From positions 310,001-374,000 of the forward strand of contig JAPEUQ010000020.1 in assembly GCA_027946365.1 (NCBI GenBank): a stretch of DNA of 64,000 nt, in the 5' to 3' direction. The first letter of the stretch is position 1. Every line of letters begins with the position of its first letter. Source of the DNA: Kalmusia sp. IMI 367209. Lineage: Eukaryota > Ascomycota > Dothideomycetes > Pleosporales > Didymosphaeriaceae. Below, in pieces: positions 9,718 to 21,483 of this stretch. A program made the position numbers and the translations under genes. The notes beneath the pieces were generated by a model, which saw only the letters and a list, made by a program, of their open reading frames with translations, did no database searches and was not told where the DNA came from.

Positions 9718-12700
9718 GAGGTTATTATAGTCGGGCTGCATGGGCCAGTAGGCTTGGTTACTTGACGCAAAACATGACGCGCAAACACCTCACGACTGAG
9801 GATTCATATTCAGTGCTATCAATAAAGCAGAGGGTTACCTACACACTCTAAAGTCAGAACCTCTCCTTCCCTTTAAGCCTCATCGCGAGCTTCACCAGCG
9901 GCTGAATCATGTCCATACACCATGCGTTCTCATCGCGACCCCTCGTTTGGAACGCTCACGCATTCAGCCAGATCTTCTTCACCTTCTGCAGCACATGTAT
10001 TAGCCTTTCACGGTCCTCACCGTCAACGTCCGTGTCTTAGAGGCTACACGCCGTGCTCTCGTCCCATGCATAACGCACGATCCTTTTGATATCCATGGAC
10101 CTGGTCTTCCTCGATTCGCTCCCGCAGCCACCCAGGTATATACCCTCTGTCTAGCCCGTCTTCCAGCCGCTCCATGACATCTCACTCTCCGCGGCGGCGG
10201 CGTCCTCACCCCCGAGCTCGGTTCCGTTATCGTCGGAGGGGATGCGGAAGCTAGCACGGCAATGCTATCGCGCGACGGGCTGTTCGCTCGGTGAGGGCTT
10301 ATAGTGCTGGCTTGGCTGCCAGGCGGACTGAAGGTAATCCTCTCGTTGAGGGCTACATTCGAAGCCGCCCCGGCTGCTGATACGCTGTGGGTAGGCAGGA
10401 CTTCATTTCGGTATCGCGTCTCGGTCGCTTGGGTGTGGTCGTGCGCGTCGACGTTGTATAGTACGGGGTACGGAAGAGGTCGCGCGCCTCCGCTTCAGCG
10501 ATGGGCGGTTTTCAGGCGTCGACGGCGGGGAGAGAGCGTCTGTCTGGGCGGAAGCTAGTTCGGAGAACTGTTAGATCCAGCCGTCCACGCGTAATGTCTT
10601 TACAGCAGCAATTGAGGGCGACAATGGCGACGTCGTAGCCATGATGGTTGTGCTGTCTGGCGGTTGCCTGCTTGCTAGATCCGATGCGAGACACCCAACG
10701 CGGCCAGCAACGGAGCGGAGGTAGCTACAAGGAACGTTGGAGCTACCGAGGTAGCGATGAGGGATGGCGATGCAGCATAGATTGGGCGCGGCGGCCAGTG
10801 GTCATGGAGAGGCATGGTCTTGTAAATTACCTACGGTCCTCTTTTGGTGGACATGTTCGGGCCTGCGAGAGTGCGCGTTTGCTTACTAAGGCCGTGACAT
10901 CACGCTTGCTTTGCCAAGATCTAGAACGCCAAGTTCTAGCGGAAGGGCGGGCCTCTTTCGAGCTGGCCATACTCCACCACACGAAAGGACAGGGACAAGT
11001 ACGCATGAATACAATCAGAATCGCCACAGTGAAACTTAGTACGTGCCAGGACCGCATCTTGCTAGAAAGCGCTAACGTTAACAGCTGTCAAAATCCATGG
11101 CGAAACACCAGGCAAGTACTCAGGGCCTTGACCTGGGAACTGACCATCCTTCACATTCAGCCTTCACTATGGCCCACAATGCGTCCTCGCCGCAACTTCT
11201 GAGCGCAGCGGTGCTCCGAGCCCTACAGTCGTTGCGAACATGAACGAGAGCCAATGGCAGAGGCCTAGGCCACGCGGATAGCCGTCCCCGCGCTGTGGGT
11301 CTCTAACCTAGCGGCGGGAGTAGACGAGAGCGCGGTCTTAATGAACAGCAGGCACTAAGGCAGCCCCCACAACGCCGCCCTCATTTAGCGCAGACCCGTC
11401 GCCGCGACCGCCGTTGCCCGAACGCGAGATTTCCTTGGGCCTATTACGTCCGTGTGTTCCCCGAGAACGTCGTAGCCGATACGTATCCCAAGCAGTAGCC
11501 GAATGTTACTCCAGCTCGCTGACGGGAAACGGGTGATGAGATGTCTAGGTTAAGCTGGGGTGGGCCGCACGGGCAGCAGACATAGACTGGCATTGCTTCA
11601 AGTACCGAGTAAAGCTTACGCTTCGGCAAGCGGATTGTCAATTGTATTGGATGTTGCAGGCATATACAGAAGTGGAAAGGCTCTATATTTCTTTGGGAGG
11701 CAATGTCGCATGGTCATACGACGAATGGCTCTTGCATGGGTACTAAAAACATGAAGGCCGAGAAAAGGTGCCCAGATCTGTTGACGTACCAAGGGCTATG
11801 AGGGATTCAGATTGTTAGCGTCGACTGGGGGTGGGGACAATAAAGTAGACTTCGGGCTACTTGTACAAGGAATTACATCTGATGTTGGCCGCGTGTGGGT
11901 AAAAAATCATCACGCACATCATATTATCGCCTTCTACAGAAGGTCAGGAATGGAACAGGTCACCATTTGAGCTACCGGCATGCACATGTGTGCACTCTGG
12001 TCTTTCGGTGGCGAATTTGCCTTTGCTTCCTCCCACGGATGGCACCAAAATGCCGCCAAGCAGTCACGAAACTGCAATACGTTTTCGATTTCACTTCCAT
12101 AAAATTCGATCGAGTGGTAGTCCAGCCACCAATTCGAACCCTGCAAGTGCCGCAACAAGACCTGCAGGAAGCGTCGCCGAGTCCAAACAAGATGAGATTC
12201 AGTGAAGCTGGTTCATCCCATAGCAGCCATGATGTTGACCTAGGGCATTTTGTAGAAGGCAAGGATTCATCCAGATTAGTGTTAATCCATGCATTCATAC
12301 GCTCACAAAAGATCGTCTTCAAGCGTGTTCATCTATGTATTCATACGCTTACAAACGATTGTCTTCAAGCGGACGCACTATGACCTCGCCGGCGACTGAG
12401 CGACGCCGTCCACGAGCCAGATAAAGCGATGCGCACACTGCGCAGTGCGCGCAACATGCTAGACACTCGTGGCAGAATCACTGAGTGCACAGGAACATCT
12501 CAGAGTAGACATTAAGCTCACGGAGACGTGTGATGAAGTGCGAGTACGGAGTACTCGCAGCCGAGATCGAGAACAAGGATGGTGTCGACCCTACCTAGCG
12601 CAACGTCAGTGAGCGTGGAGGCCGCCCAATACATTGACTTGCGCCAGGAGCGTGGCCAGTAAACGACGCACTCGCGCTGCTGCTAGGCGTAGCCCCTTCG

Positions 12701-13065
12701 CGCAATCTATTGGTAGACTGAAAAGCCACGTTTTTAGCTGAATATGGTCCGCACAGAGCCTCAGCCTTGTCACTGCTACCTGGCTGTCAAGAGACGTTCT
12801 TCAGTTGAATCCAGTCCGCATAAAGGCTCAGCCTTGTAACTGCTGCCTGGCTGTCAGGAGACGTTCGCAACCTTTCCCCGCCCAAGCAACCTTCCTCACG
12901 TCCAAGAATACAAGCCTTTGTATCGCTGCCATCAAATAATTGAAGAGCCTCCGCAATACTCGTCTTTTTTGCAAAGAAAATCCTATATCTCAGTTTGGGC
13001 AGCCTTGAACCAAGCCAGACACGTTCGAAGTTTGGCGTGGTAGTCGCTTTCCCAACGGCGCCAGA
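9718..13065. other. Gene-poor stretch of 3.3 kb
   Basis: No gene that I can recognise. Open frames at about 10648-11202 and 11895-12383 (plus) lack known motifs. The segment 12395-12480, with the core CACTGCGCAGTGCGCGCAAC followed by ATGCTAGACACT, recurs at 24397-24490, so at least part of this region is dispersed repeat. Confidence 0.5.
12395..12480 (+). repeat. Dispersed repeat family 2, copy 1
   Basis: About 86 bp shared with 24397-24490: GACGCC-TCCACG-GCCAGAT, then CACTGCGCAGTGCGCGCAAC and ATGCTAGACACT-G-GGCAGA. Non-coding. The central TGCGCAGTGCGCGCA is partly palindromic. Confidence 0.75.
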
Positions 13066-16000
13066 ATGCCTACCAAACGACCCGCTTGCGAAGACCACGA
13101 CATCGCTAAACATCCGGAAAAGAGGTTCAAAGATCATGAATCGGAAGGACTCCAGCTAGGTACATCTCGGCAGAAGCGTGGAAATGGGGATTATACCATC
13201 GGCTGGATCTGCGCCATCACCACCGAGTACGTCGCTGCTCAAGCTTTCCTCGACACAACCCACGACCCACCAGAGTCGACCCCGCTGAACGATAACAACA
13301 ACTACACACTAGGCGAAATGGGCAAGCATAAAGTTGTCATCGCTGTTCTACCAAAGGGTGGATATGGCACTACTTCTGCGGCAAGCGTCGCAAGGGATAT
13401 GCTCCGCACTTTTCCTAATGTTAGAATCGGGCTAATGGTCGGCATCGGCGGCGGTGCTCCAAGTCCTGAGTATGACATTCGTCTAGGCGACATTGTCGTG
13501 AGCACTCCTCATAACAGGGAGGGTGGCGTGTTTCAATACGACTTCGGCAAAACAATCCAGGACAAGGCGTTCCAAGTAACAGGACACTTGAATAAGCCAC
13601 CGACGGTATTCGCAACGGCAGTCAGCAAACTTGAGTCGAAGTATGTACTTCACGGTCACCAGTTGGAGGAGGCTATCACCAACATTTTGAAAAAGTACCC
13701 ACGTCTAGGGAAGCAGAAAAAGTATGAGCGACCGAACCCAGATACTGATAAGCTCTATCAAAGTGAATTGAAGCATCCCGACGAAGACGAAGGCGCGAAT
13801 TGTGCAGTCGTTTGTGGCGATAACCCTTTCAATCTTGTCCTGCGAAATCCAAGGACTCAAGATGACGATAATCCAGCAGTCCATTACGGCATAATAGCTT
13901 CTGCAAATCAGTTAATGAAAGATGCTCTACTTCGCGATAAGATTACTAAGGAAAACGGTGTTTTATGCTTTGAGATGGAAGCAGCTGGCCTGATGAATCA
14001 TTTCCCGTGCCTAGTGATTCGCGGCATCTGCGACTACTCTGACACGCATAAGAGCAAGGAATGGCAGGGCTATGCAGCCATGACTGCGGCTGCGTATGCA
14101 AAAGAGCTTTTGACCTGCATGCCAGTAAACAAAGTGGAAGCTGAGGATAGAATTAGTGATGTTCTTTATTCTAGTTAGTTCATTCGGTAGCATTGTTAGG
14201 CAGCTTGACTAATGTAAAAGCAGTTGAGCATGGTGTTCATAAGACATCTTCTAGTGTCCGAAGAATAGAACTCGAACAGCAACAAACAAAGATCAGTCAG
14301 TGGCTCTCACCTCCAGATCCGTCAACGAACTACAACGCAGCACTACGACAGCGCCAAGAAGGCACAGGACTTTGGTTGCTACAAAACCCGTCGTTTGCAA
14401 AATGGAAGACGCAGAAGAATTCCTTCCTATGGCTACATGGCATTCCTGGCTGCGGCAAGACGGTTCTCAGCTCGACTGTTATTGAAAGCCTTGAGAAGAG
14501 CTTTTCTACTCAACCTTTACTCTTCTTCTACTTTAATTTCAGCGACACCCAGAAACAGACGCTTGAACAAATGGTTCGATCTCTAATAAGCCAGCTCTAC
14601 TACAAGTGTACAGATGCTCAGGAACAGCTAGAACCACTGTTCTCTTCTTGCCAAAACGGACGCAGTCAGCCTAGTTGTGAAACACTATGTAAAGCTCTCT
14701 CTAAGATGATAGAACACGCCAAAGAAGTTTGGATTGTATTGGATGCCCTTGACGAGTGCCAAACACGTGTAGGGCCGTCAAGAGAAGAATTATTGGAATG
14801 GATCGGAGAAATTTTGAGCTCGGAGCATATGAATGTTCACCTTGTTGTGACAAGTCGGCCAGAGCACGATATTCAAGAGGAGCTAAACAACGTAGCTGAA
14901 CGTAGAGGGAAGATAATTCCTATCCAGAGCGACCTCGTCGAGGACGATATCTGCAAGTACATCCGCGTTCATGTAAATGAAGGCAAGGGTTTGAAGCGGT
15001 GGCAGTCCCGCCCAGACATTCAAGACAAGATTCGGACTAGCCTTATGCAGAAGGCCAATGGCATGTAAGCTGAAACATTCTTGTAATCTATCATCTACGC
15101 TTCGTACTTAGTCTCGACAGGTTTCGATGGGTATCGTGCCAAATCGATGCTCTACAGAGATGTCCAGATCCACATAGTCTAGAAGATGCACTACATTCGC
15201 TTCCAAAAGACTTGAACGAAACATATAGCCGGATTCTCTCTGCCATTCCTTCAGAATATAAGCTAGCAGCTACGAGATTGTTCCAGTTTTTAACATTCTC
15301 CGAGCGACCATTGACGGTTGGAGAGGCTATTGATGCAATCGCGGTCAAACTCGAAGGAGAGCAGTACTTCAGTCCAGAATACAGGATACCTGATCCCAAC
15401 GAGATCTTGCTTTATTGTTCGAGTCTTGTGGTCAAAGTTAATGTTTCATGGAGGAAGCTTCGAAATCAGAAAATGAACGAACATGTTGAGCTTCAATTGG
15501 CGCATTTCTCAGTCAAAGAGTATTTGACGTCAAGTCAAGTAGGAAATAGTATGGCGAAGAGCATGGACGAGACTACAGCTAGAGCGTCAATATCCGCGGT
15601 ATGCCTGGCATATATGCTACATTTCGACAGATATCTTGAAATAGTATGTTGTAGACAACATTACCCTTTGGCGCAGTATTCTGCAACGTACTGGATGGAT
15701 CATGCGGAAATAGCAGAGAGCAAGGGATACAACCTGACTGATTGGACTGGACGCTTCTTCGATCCTCAGATACCGGCATTCAACATCTGTTACAGCCTTT
15801 ATAGACTGGATACGTCGTGGGATAGGGAGACAATATACGAAGCCCAGGACCATGCTCCACCATTATATTATGCGTCGATTGGGAACCTGGTCGTGACAGT
15901 AAGACTATTGTTGGAAAGGGGCGCCAACGTCCACGCTCGGGGTGGATACTACGGAAACGCACTCCAGGCAGCTTCAGTACGAGGCCATGAGGCAATTGTA

Positions 16001-16759
16001 AAGCAGCTGATTCAGAATAGCGCCAACGTCAACGCTCAAGGCGGTCAATATGGAAATGCACTCCAGGCAGCTTCAGCTAAAGGCCATGAGGCAATTGTAA
16101 AGCTGCTAATTGAGAATGACGCCGACGTCAACGCTCAGGGTGGAGAATATGGAAACGCACTCCAGGCAGCTTCAATTGAAGGCCATGGGGCAATTGTAAA
16201 GCTGCTAATCAAAAATAACGCCAACGTTAACGCTCACGGTGGAGCCTATGAAAATGTACTCCAGGCAGCTTTACTTGAAGGCTACGAAGCAGTTTTAAAG
16301 CTACTAATTGAGACCAACGCCAACGTCAACGCTCAGGGTGGAGCCTATGGAAACGCACTCCAGGCAGCTTCAGTACGAGGCCATGAGGCAATTGTACAGC
16401 TGCTAATTGAGAATAACGCCAACGTCAACGCTCAGGGCGGTCACTATGGAAACGCACTCCAGGCAGCTTCAGTACGAGGCTACGAGGTAATTGTAAAGCT
16501 ACTAATTGAGAATAACGCCAACGTCAACGCTCAGGGCGGATACTACGGAAACGCACTCCAGGCAGCTTCAGCTAAAGGCAACGAGGCAATAATAAAGCTA
16601 CTAATTGAGAATAACGCCAACGTTAATGCTCAAGGCGGACACTATAGGAACGCACTCGAGGCAGCTTCAAATGAAGGCCATAAGGCAATTATACAGCTGC
16701 TCATTGAGAATAACGCCAGTGTTGACACTCAGGACGAATACTACAGAAATGCACTCTAG
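13066..16759 (+). CDS. NLR-type STAND protein: PNP_UDP_1 - NACHT - ankyrin repeats
   Basis: Three exons, 13066-14173, 14224-15064 and 15121-16759, with introns of 50 bp (GTTAGT..GCAG) and 56 bp (GTAAGC..ACAG); phases fit and give 1195 residues. Residues about 40-350 are a nucleoside-phosphorylase-like domain (YTIGWICAITTEY, LMVGIGGGAP, CFEMEAAGLMNHFPC, IRGICDYSD). The NACHT domain follows, with Walker A GIPGCGKT at about residue 442 and Walker B VLDALDEC at about 540. A winged-helix-like linker leads to one degenerate ankyrin unit and eight highly similar 33-residue units (924-1187, motif GNALQAASxxGHEAIVKLLI). In fungi such proteins act as cytosolic receptors in non-self recognition and heterokaryon incompatibility, with the repeats sensing the ligand. 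The frame ends in a ninth unit at TAG 16757, where the other units read CAG; repeat remnants follow. The protein may therefore be a shortened allele. Ligand and effector output are unknown. Confidence 0.9.
15941..16732 (+). repeat. Eight 99-bp tandem units encoding ankyrin repeats
   Basis: Eight head-to-tail 99-bp units inside the NLR gene; a ninth starts at 16733 and is cut by TAG. Units are highly similar at DNA level (for example CGCACTCCAGGCAGCTTCA recurs), which suggests recent unit exchange. Differences cluster at a few codons after GG, after AAS and within the LLIEN/NANVN segment. Confidence 0.93.
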
Positions 16760-16860
16760 GCAGTTTCAGTAATAGGCAACGACGCAATTGTAAAGCTGCT
16801 GATTGAGAACTCAACGCTCTAAGTAGGCCCTATAGAAACACACTCCAGGCAGCTACACTG
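16760..16860 (+). pseudogene. Decayed remnant of further ankyrin units
   Basis: After the stop the DNA still follows the 99-bp unit: GCAATTGTAAAGCTGCTGAT, then GAGAA, then a deletion of about 14 bp, then CTCAACGCTCTAAG and ACACTCCAGGCAGCT. Similarity ends near 16850. The array was once at least one unit longer than the present open frame. Confidence 0.8.
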
Positions 16861-18440
16861 TCATCTGACCTTCCCTGTGACTCCTCAGCATTGTTTGATG
16901 TTAAGGAGGTCGCATCATCCAGAGCTCTTGCTCTGTAGATTGTCAGATGGATTTTTGAAGCGTAGGCTTCTGATTCTGCGAGAGCAAGAGTGCTGATGAC
17001 AATTGTGGCGCGTATGATCAAGAGGTGAGGATAGATGACAGAGATTCTAAAGAAGATTGAGACTAACTAGTCGAGGCAGGGCGAACTGGTCAAACCTGAG
17101 CGCTGAGTGAGGAGCCCCCCGAACATAACCTCATCCACGTTAGCGTGGTGAGCAGCAAAACGTTCCCAGGATGTGCGACGTGGAGAAGACATTGCAATTC
17201 GCGAGGAGGAGATTACTGAAGGAGGCGGATGTGGGTGGCGGACTGTAGCCCAACGCAGTCGCTAACAACGCGTTGATTGCTAGTATATCCGATTAGGGAG
17301 GATTCTTCCTTTCTCCCTAAATATACCATCTCGTTACAGAGTATTCCTCATAAGGCGGCCCTCTCCCTGCGCCCAGAATTCGTTGCTACAGCACGGCCAA
17401 GAACCTTGCAAAAGCGCTGCGTCTCACCAACCCCTCTTCACACAATCGCCGCACTACATCGCGCCAACGTACTCAGAGTCGCAAGCGCTACCTTGCGCGC
17501 GAATGGCAGCGCGTGCGCTTAAGGTGCGTGTAGCGACGCTGGATGCTAGAGAAGCACTACTCCAACGGTCCTCTTCGATATTCGATTTTCTACGCGAATG
17601 GTAGCGCGTGCGCTTTGAGGTGCGTGTGACGACACTGGAAGCTGGAGAGGCACTACTAACGCTGGATGCTAGAGAGGCACTACTCCAACGGTCCTTTGAT
17701 GTTTCCGCGCGTAGTCTAGATGACGGCGACGAAGTGATTTATGAAACACAAATTGATGCGACTCTTGAAAATTCGAAGAAAGGGAGCATTCTAGGTAGAC
17801 ACCCATGGCTGTTCGTACGTTGCGCTACGAAGCAACTGCAGCAGCGTGGCCGGCCGCGGACGCGCTTCGAGCAGTCGCGAATCTGACAGCATGCCCGCAG
17901 GTCCAGCCATGCCTCGTCAGCAATTTCGAGTTTGGGCCATAAGCCCTTATCGAAAAACAAATCCTCAAGCATACAATTCGGACCCATTACCCTGCAAGTA
18001 AATGCACTTGCTATCACGGCGCGCGCCCGTATCTCCTTCTGGGCGCGTTCGACAAAAAAGAAGCCCGTCCGCCATCCGTTGCAGCTGCCGTGGCGCGCTG
18101 ACCTGACCTGACCTGACGACGAAGGCGGCAAGACCAATCGGCTGCACCAACGCTTTGCCCAGCTTGAAGGCGCTCGACCCAGCGCAATGGTACAGCGCCA
18201 CCATCGCGTTCCTTCCTCGATCTGCCACGATCTTCGATCTGCCACGAGTTGCTCGTCGGAGTTGCTTGGTTCGGCGCGCGGGCGGGCGGGAGCGTGCCGT
18301 GCCATCTAGTAGCGTGCCGTGCTAGCTACTAGCGTGCGCAACGCCCCCAGCCCAGAGGCGCACGCCTCGCTCGCGCGTTGCAGAAGGCGGAGATGCTCGG
18401 GCTACCCCTCCCGCCGTCGTCCCCAAAATACCGGTCGTAA
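16861..18440. other. Intergenic with a local duplication and a repeat shared with 24.7 kb
   Basis: Two partial copies of a segment of about 100 bp (GCGAATGGYAGCGCGTGCGC ... GCACTACTCCAACGGTCCT) lie at about 17500-17700. The segment at about 18180-18370 (CTTCCTCGATCTGCCACGA ... TAGTAGCGTGCCGTGC ... GTGCGCAACGCCCCCAGCCC) recurs in inverse orientation at about 24640-24800. No gene recognised. Confidence 0.6.
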
Positions 18441-18442
18441 AT

Positions 18443-18575
18443 CTTGTCCCAGAAAGATTTATCGTGCATCTTGGCCCCAAAGAGATCTATCGTGCATCTT
18501 GCTCCCAGGATCTATCGTGCATCATGTCCCCAAAAAGATCTATCGTGCATCTTGCCCCCAAAAAGATCTGTCTGG
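18443..18575 (+). repeat. Minisatellite, unit about 33 bp
   Basis: About four to five imperfect copies with the core AGATCTATCGTGCATCTTG and a variable CCCCAAA spacer. Confidence 0.8.
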
Positions 18576-18712
18576 CCCAGCGCCTCCGTCTGAGAGGCTT
18601 TTGGCGATAAAGATAGGTTTGGTTCGTCAGCAATTCACAGCTTGGCGTTGCTGGCCCGCTCGGATATATAATGTGTAGAATAGAGGTATCGAATTCAGTT
18701 TTATTTCCATGC

Positions 18713-18926
18713 TTGCAATCCTCTTGAAGTGAGCCAAGTATCATTACTTGTTGTCGGAATACAACTGTTTTATCTACCTTTGCAATCATCTTCAAGTACC
18801 ATTACTTGTTGTTGAAATACAACTGTTCTATCTCCATCCTTGCAATCATCTTTAAGTGTACCAAGTACATTACTTGTTGTTGGAATACAATTGTTTTATC
18901 TCCGTCCTTGCAATCATCTCCCCATT
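18713..18926 (+). repeat. Tandem repeat of 60-70 bp upstream of the 821-residue protein
   Basis: Three to four imperfect copies with CTTGCAATCATCTTCAAG, ACCATTACTTGTTG and GGAATACAACTGTTTTATCT. The array lies just before the preferred start codon (18954) and overlaps the open frame upstream of it, which argues that this frame extension is not coding. Confidence 0.8.
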
Positions 18927-18953
18927 GGCAGCCTCGTTGCTATTGTCGTTTCA

Positions 18954-21419
18954 ATGCCGTTGTCTTTCGTGGAGAATACCCTTACCCTTTGCAACTGGGG
19001 GTTCAATTTCGGCGACATCGCCACCATGACGGGAGCGAAAAGGGACAACGTGACTTGGCTCGGAACTGATCACAAGGACAAGATCCTCCTCCAGTTCATC
19101 AAAGTGCAAGTAGAAGACTCGGTTCCCAGGAGAGGCCTCGTCGATCCAGCTGCTCTGCACGAGCGATGGGATGCGCGCATGACAATGCTCCACAATGGCG
19201 ATAGACTGGTCATCCAAACTCCCTGCGACGAGCCAGTCGTGGACAACATGAACGTCTTCAGCTGGTTCATGACCATCATCACCAGCGCCATGATGGCGGC
19301 ACTCTCAAAGGGTAGCATGGAAGACGTACTGTACAGCTTTCTCCCTGCACTCTTCACGGAAAACGTGGCTGCGTTGGAGTTCTTCCTCAAAGCAGAGTTT
19401 CCTCAGCACATCGACGGATGGATCTCCGCTGCTACCGTCAGGAACATGGCATCACGCGCTCGAACCGTCTGGTCCAATCTTCTCGCGCAGAAGCTGGTAC
19501 TCCCAGGCGATATCCTGGAAGGAGACCTGCAAGAGCTCGTGCGATTGCTCGTCTGGCTCGCCGGCGGAGACAACCAAGAGCATTGTGGACTGTTCGAAAC
19601 AGACTCGAGCGATGTATTCGCTTTTGCCGTCGTTCTCAAATCGCTTGGGCTCGACGCCATCGACACGGTCAGGGATGATGAACAAGAAGAGTTTTATTCC
19701 ATGGAAAGCGAGCTCATTGTCAGATATATCCCAGATGCCATTGAGGCTGGCTTTACCGATGCCATTGAGACAGGCTTTACCGATGCCGTTGCCACAGACT
19801 CTACAGACGCCATTGCCACACGCTCTATAGATGCCATCGTGACAGGCTCTATAGATGCCATCGTAACAGACTCTACAGATGCCATTTCAACAGGCTTTAC
19901 AGATGCCATTTCGACAGGCTTTACAACTGATGAAGACGCTCCAAGTCTTCTCCATCGCCAACCTAAACGTCATGGAATGAGAATTCCTTTACTATACATG
20001 GAAGAATGTGTCTCGATCTGGCCTGGAACCGATGCGGATGAAAGCAACAAACTTCGGCTGCTCTTCAAAGACGGCCGTGCCGCATCCGAAACGCTCTCCA
20101 TCACAGCCAATCCGTATTCCAGTACCGAGAATGGACCACGCACGTCGTTCACTCTCTCAGATGAGACACACCGCAACGTTAGCAGCGCGGACCATGTGGT
20201 ACCTCAATTCGTTTCGGGATGCTTTCCGATTCCTACTCCAACTCTCATAGAGGCTGTACATGGGATCGTGAAACAGGATCCGAGCTTCCACGATCGAGAA
20301 ATCGAGAGTCTTGAGCAGAACCCCGAGTCCCTCGCTAAGATGCAAGCATTCGTCCTGGGGTACTATTATGGCATGCTTGGACGATTCGTCGACGATTCAA
20401 AAATGTCCGTGCCGGAAGCTTATGGGAGTTGGACATGGCTCGACACGAAGCTTCTCACACGGATACGCACCATCCTCTCTGCCCATTCTCGTGCAGTCGC
20501 CACTCCGTCGGGCGGGTGGTTACGGACAATCCTCTCTGACCATTCCAGTGCAACCGCCACGCAATCGGGCGGAAAAGTCTTTGAGCAACAAGGAATACTA
20601 AAGTTACTTGGCTTGCTATTCGTCGGGGCAGAAGAAGATCAAATACGAGCCGTGAATCCATCAACGATCGGAATCCACGGTAGGATCTCCGTGGTCACAA
20701 ACACGCTCCTGGGCTCCATCAACGTGGAACACCCTGCCATGCGCTTCTGCCTCTTAGACACCGACCCAACTGCGATTCCTAGCAATCGCCTAGGTATCAT
20801 CGGCGGCGGTGTCCAGGTTTCGGATACACGCAAGCCGCTGATGCTGTCCGACGACTGTTTACAAGCCATCGACGACATCGTTCACGAAGGCGTTGGAGAA
20901 GACTTCACGTCGCACATTGAGTCCGACTGGGACCATAACGCTCGGCAATGTCATGTCGTCTTCAGGTACAAAGAACGACTTGTCGGCCGGATGGCCCCCT
21001 CAACCCTCGAACTAGCGACGAAGATAACGATAAAAGAACGACCGAGGATCTCGTCGCAAGAGCACGCGCAATCTCCTGCGAGATTCTACGTTGCCAAACC
21101 AGAACATCTGATATCCAGCTCAGGATATTCAGTAGCCAACTGCCCTCAGCCTGATTTCGGCAGTGCCGACTTCAATCCCAATCAGCCTCCGATTTGCATT
21201 CTGACGCGAAACCGCCCAAAAGCGCGAATGTTCTTGTCGGCGCATTATTGCATGACCGGGTACCATCGCGTCGACTTGGTGGATGCCTGGCCAGAGCTTG
21301 GATGGGATCCTGCACGGATTGATCAGCATGGCTCCGACATGCCCATCTTTCTCTACTCGGATTCCGGCGATGTTGCAGACGAAGAGCTGGGTATCGGCAG
21401 GTTTATCATTCTGGCTTGA
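18954..21419 (+). CDS. Large uncharacterised fungal protein with internal octapeptide repeats
   Basis: Single-exon frame of 821 residues from ATG 18954 (MPLSFVENTLTLCNWGFNFG). The frame is open from 18840, but that part is tandem-repeat DNA, so I choose the internal start. The protein is soluble-looking, without signal peptide or clear membrane segments. An N-terminal part of about 255 residues precedes eight octapeptides (residues about 261-324, D-A-I-x-T-x-x-T type) encoded by a 24-bp repeat. A C-terminal part of about 490 residues ends with an acidic segment. I recognise no catalytic motif and give no function. Its long intact frame next to decaying sequence suggests selection. It could be a lineage-specific protein. 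Confidence 0.75.
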   Translation: MPLSFVENTLTLCNWGFNFGDIATMTGAKRDNVTWLGTDHKDKILLQFIKVQVEDSVPRRGLVDPAALHERWDARMTMLHNGDRLVIQTPCDEPVVDNMNVFSWFMTIITSAMMAALSKGSMEDVLYSFLPALFTENVAALEFFLKAEFPQHIDGWISAATVRNMASRARTVWSNLLAQKLVLPGDILEGDLQELVRLLVWLAGGDNQEHCGLFETDSSDVFAFAVVLKSLGLDAIDTVRDDEQEEFYSMESELIVRYIPDAIEAGFTDAIETGFTDAVATDSTDAIATRSIDAIVTGSIDAIVTDSTDAISTGFTDAISTGFTTDEDAPSLLHRQPKRHGMRIPLLYMEECVSIWPGTDADESNKLRLLFKDGRAASETLSITANPYSSTENGPRTSFTLSDETHRNVSSADHVVPQFVSGCFPIPTPTLIEAVHGIVKQDPSFHDREIESLEQNPESLAKMQAFVLGYYYGMLGRFVDDSKMSVPEAYGSWTWLDTKLLTRIRTILSAHSRAVATPSGGWLRTILSDHSSATATQSGGKVFEQQGILKLLGLLFVGAEEDQIRAVNPSTIGIHGRISVVTNTLLGSINVEHPAMRFCLLDTDPTAIPSNRLGIIGGGVQVSDTRKPLMLSDDCLQAIDDIVHEGVGEDFTSHIESDWDHNARQCHVVFRYKERLVGRMAPSTLELATKITIKERPRISSQEHAQSPARFYVAKPEHLISSSGYSVANCPQPDFGSADFNPNQPPICILTRNRPKARMFLSAHYCMTGYHRVDLVDAWPELGWDPARIDQHGSDMPIFLYSDSGDVADEELGIGRFIILA
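19734..19925 (+). repeat. In-frame 24-bp tandem repeat, eight copies
   Basis: Eight exact-length copies (8 x 24 = 192 bp), consensus GATGCCATTGMSACAGGCTTTACC type, inside the preceding gene. Length is a multiple of three, so copy-number change would keep the frame. Confidence 0.93.
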
Positions 21420-21483
21420 GATGTGTATACTCATGTTACCACGCTCTTTGCTTTCATTCTAATGTGTCCTCAAGTCATTGAGT

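Noticed and set aside
9271..9788. Long Pro/Ser/Leu and Arg/Gly/Glu frames on both strands
   Set aside because: They are translations of the polypurine/polypyrimidine tract.
9990..10560. Plus-strand stretch that reads like protein (around VLTPELGSVIVGGDAEAS)
   Set aside because: Broken by two TGA codons and not assignable to any family; too weak to call a relic.
10648..11202. 184-codon plus-strand frame
   Set aside because: No ATG at the supposed start, no recognisable domain, ordinary open chance in GC-rich sequence.
11895..12383. Overlapping frames on both strands, one minus-strand stretch (GSNWWLDYHSIEFYG) looks protein-like
   Set aside because: No start, no family, no splice partner found.
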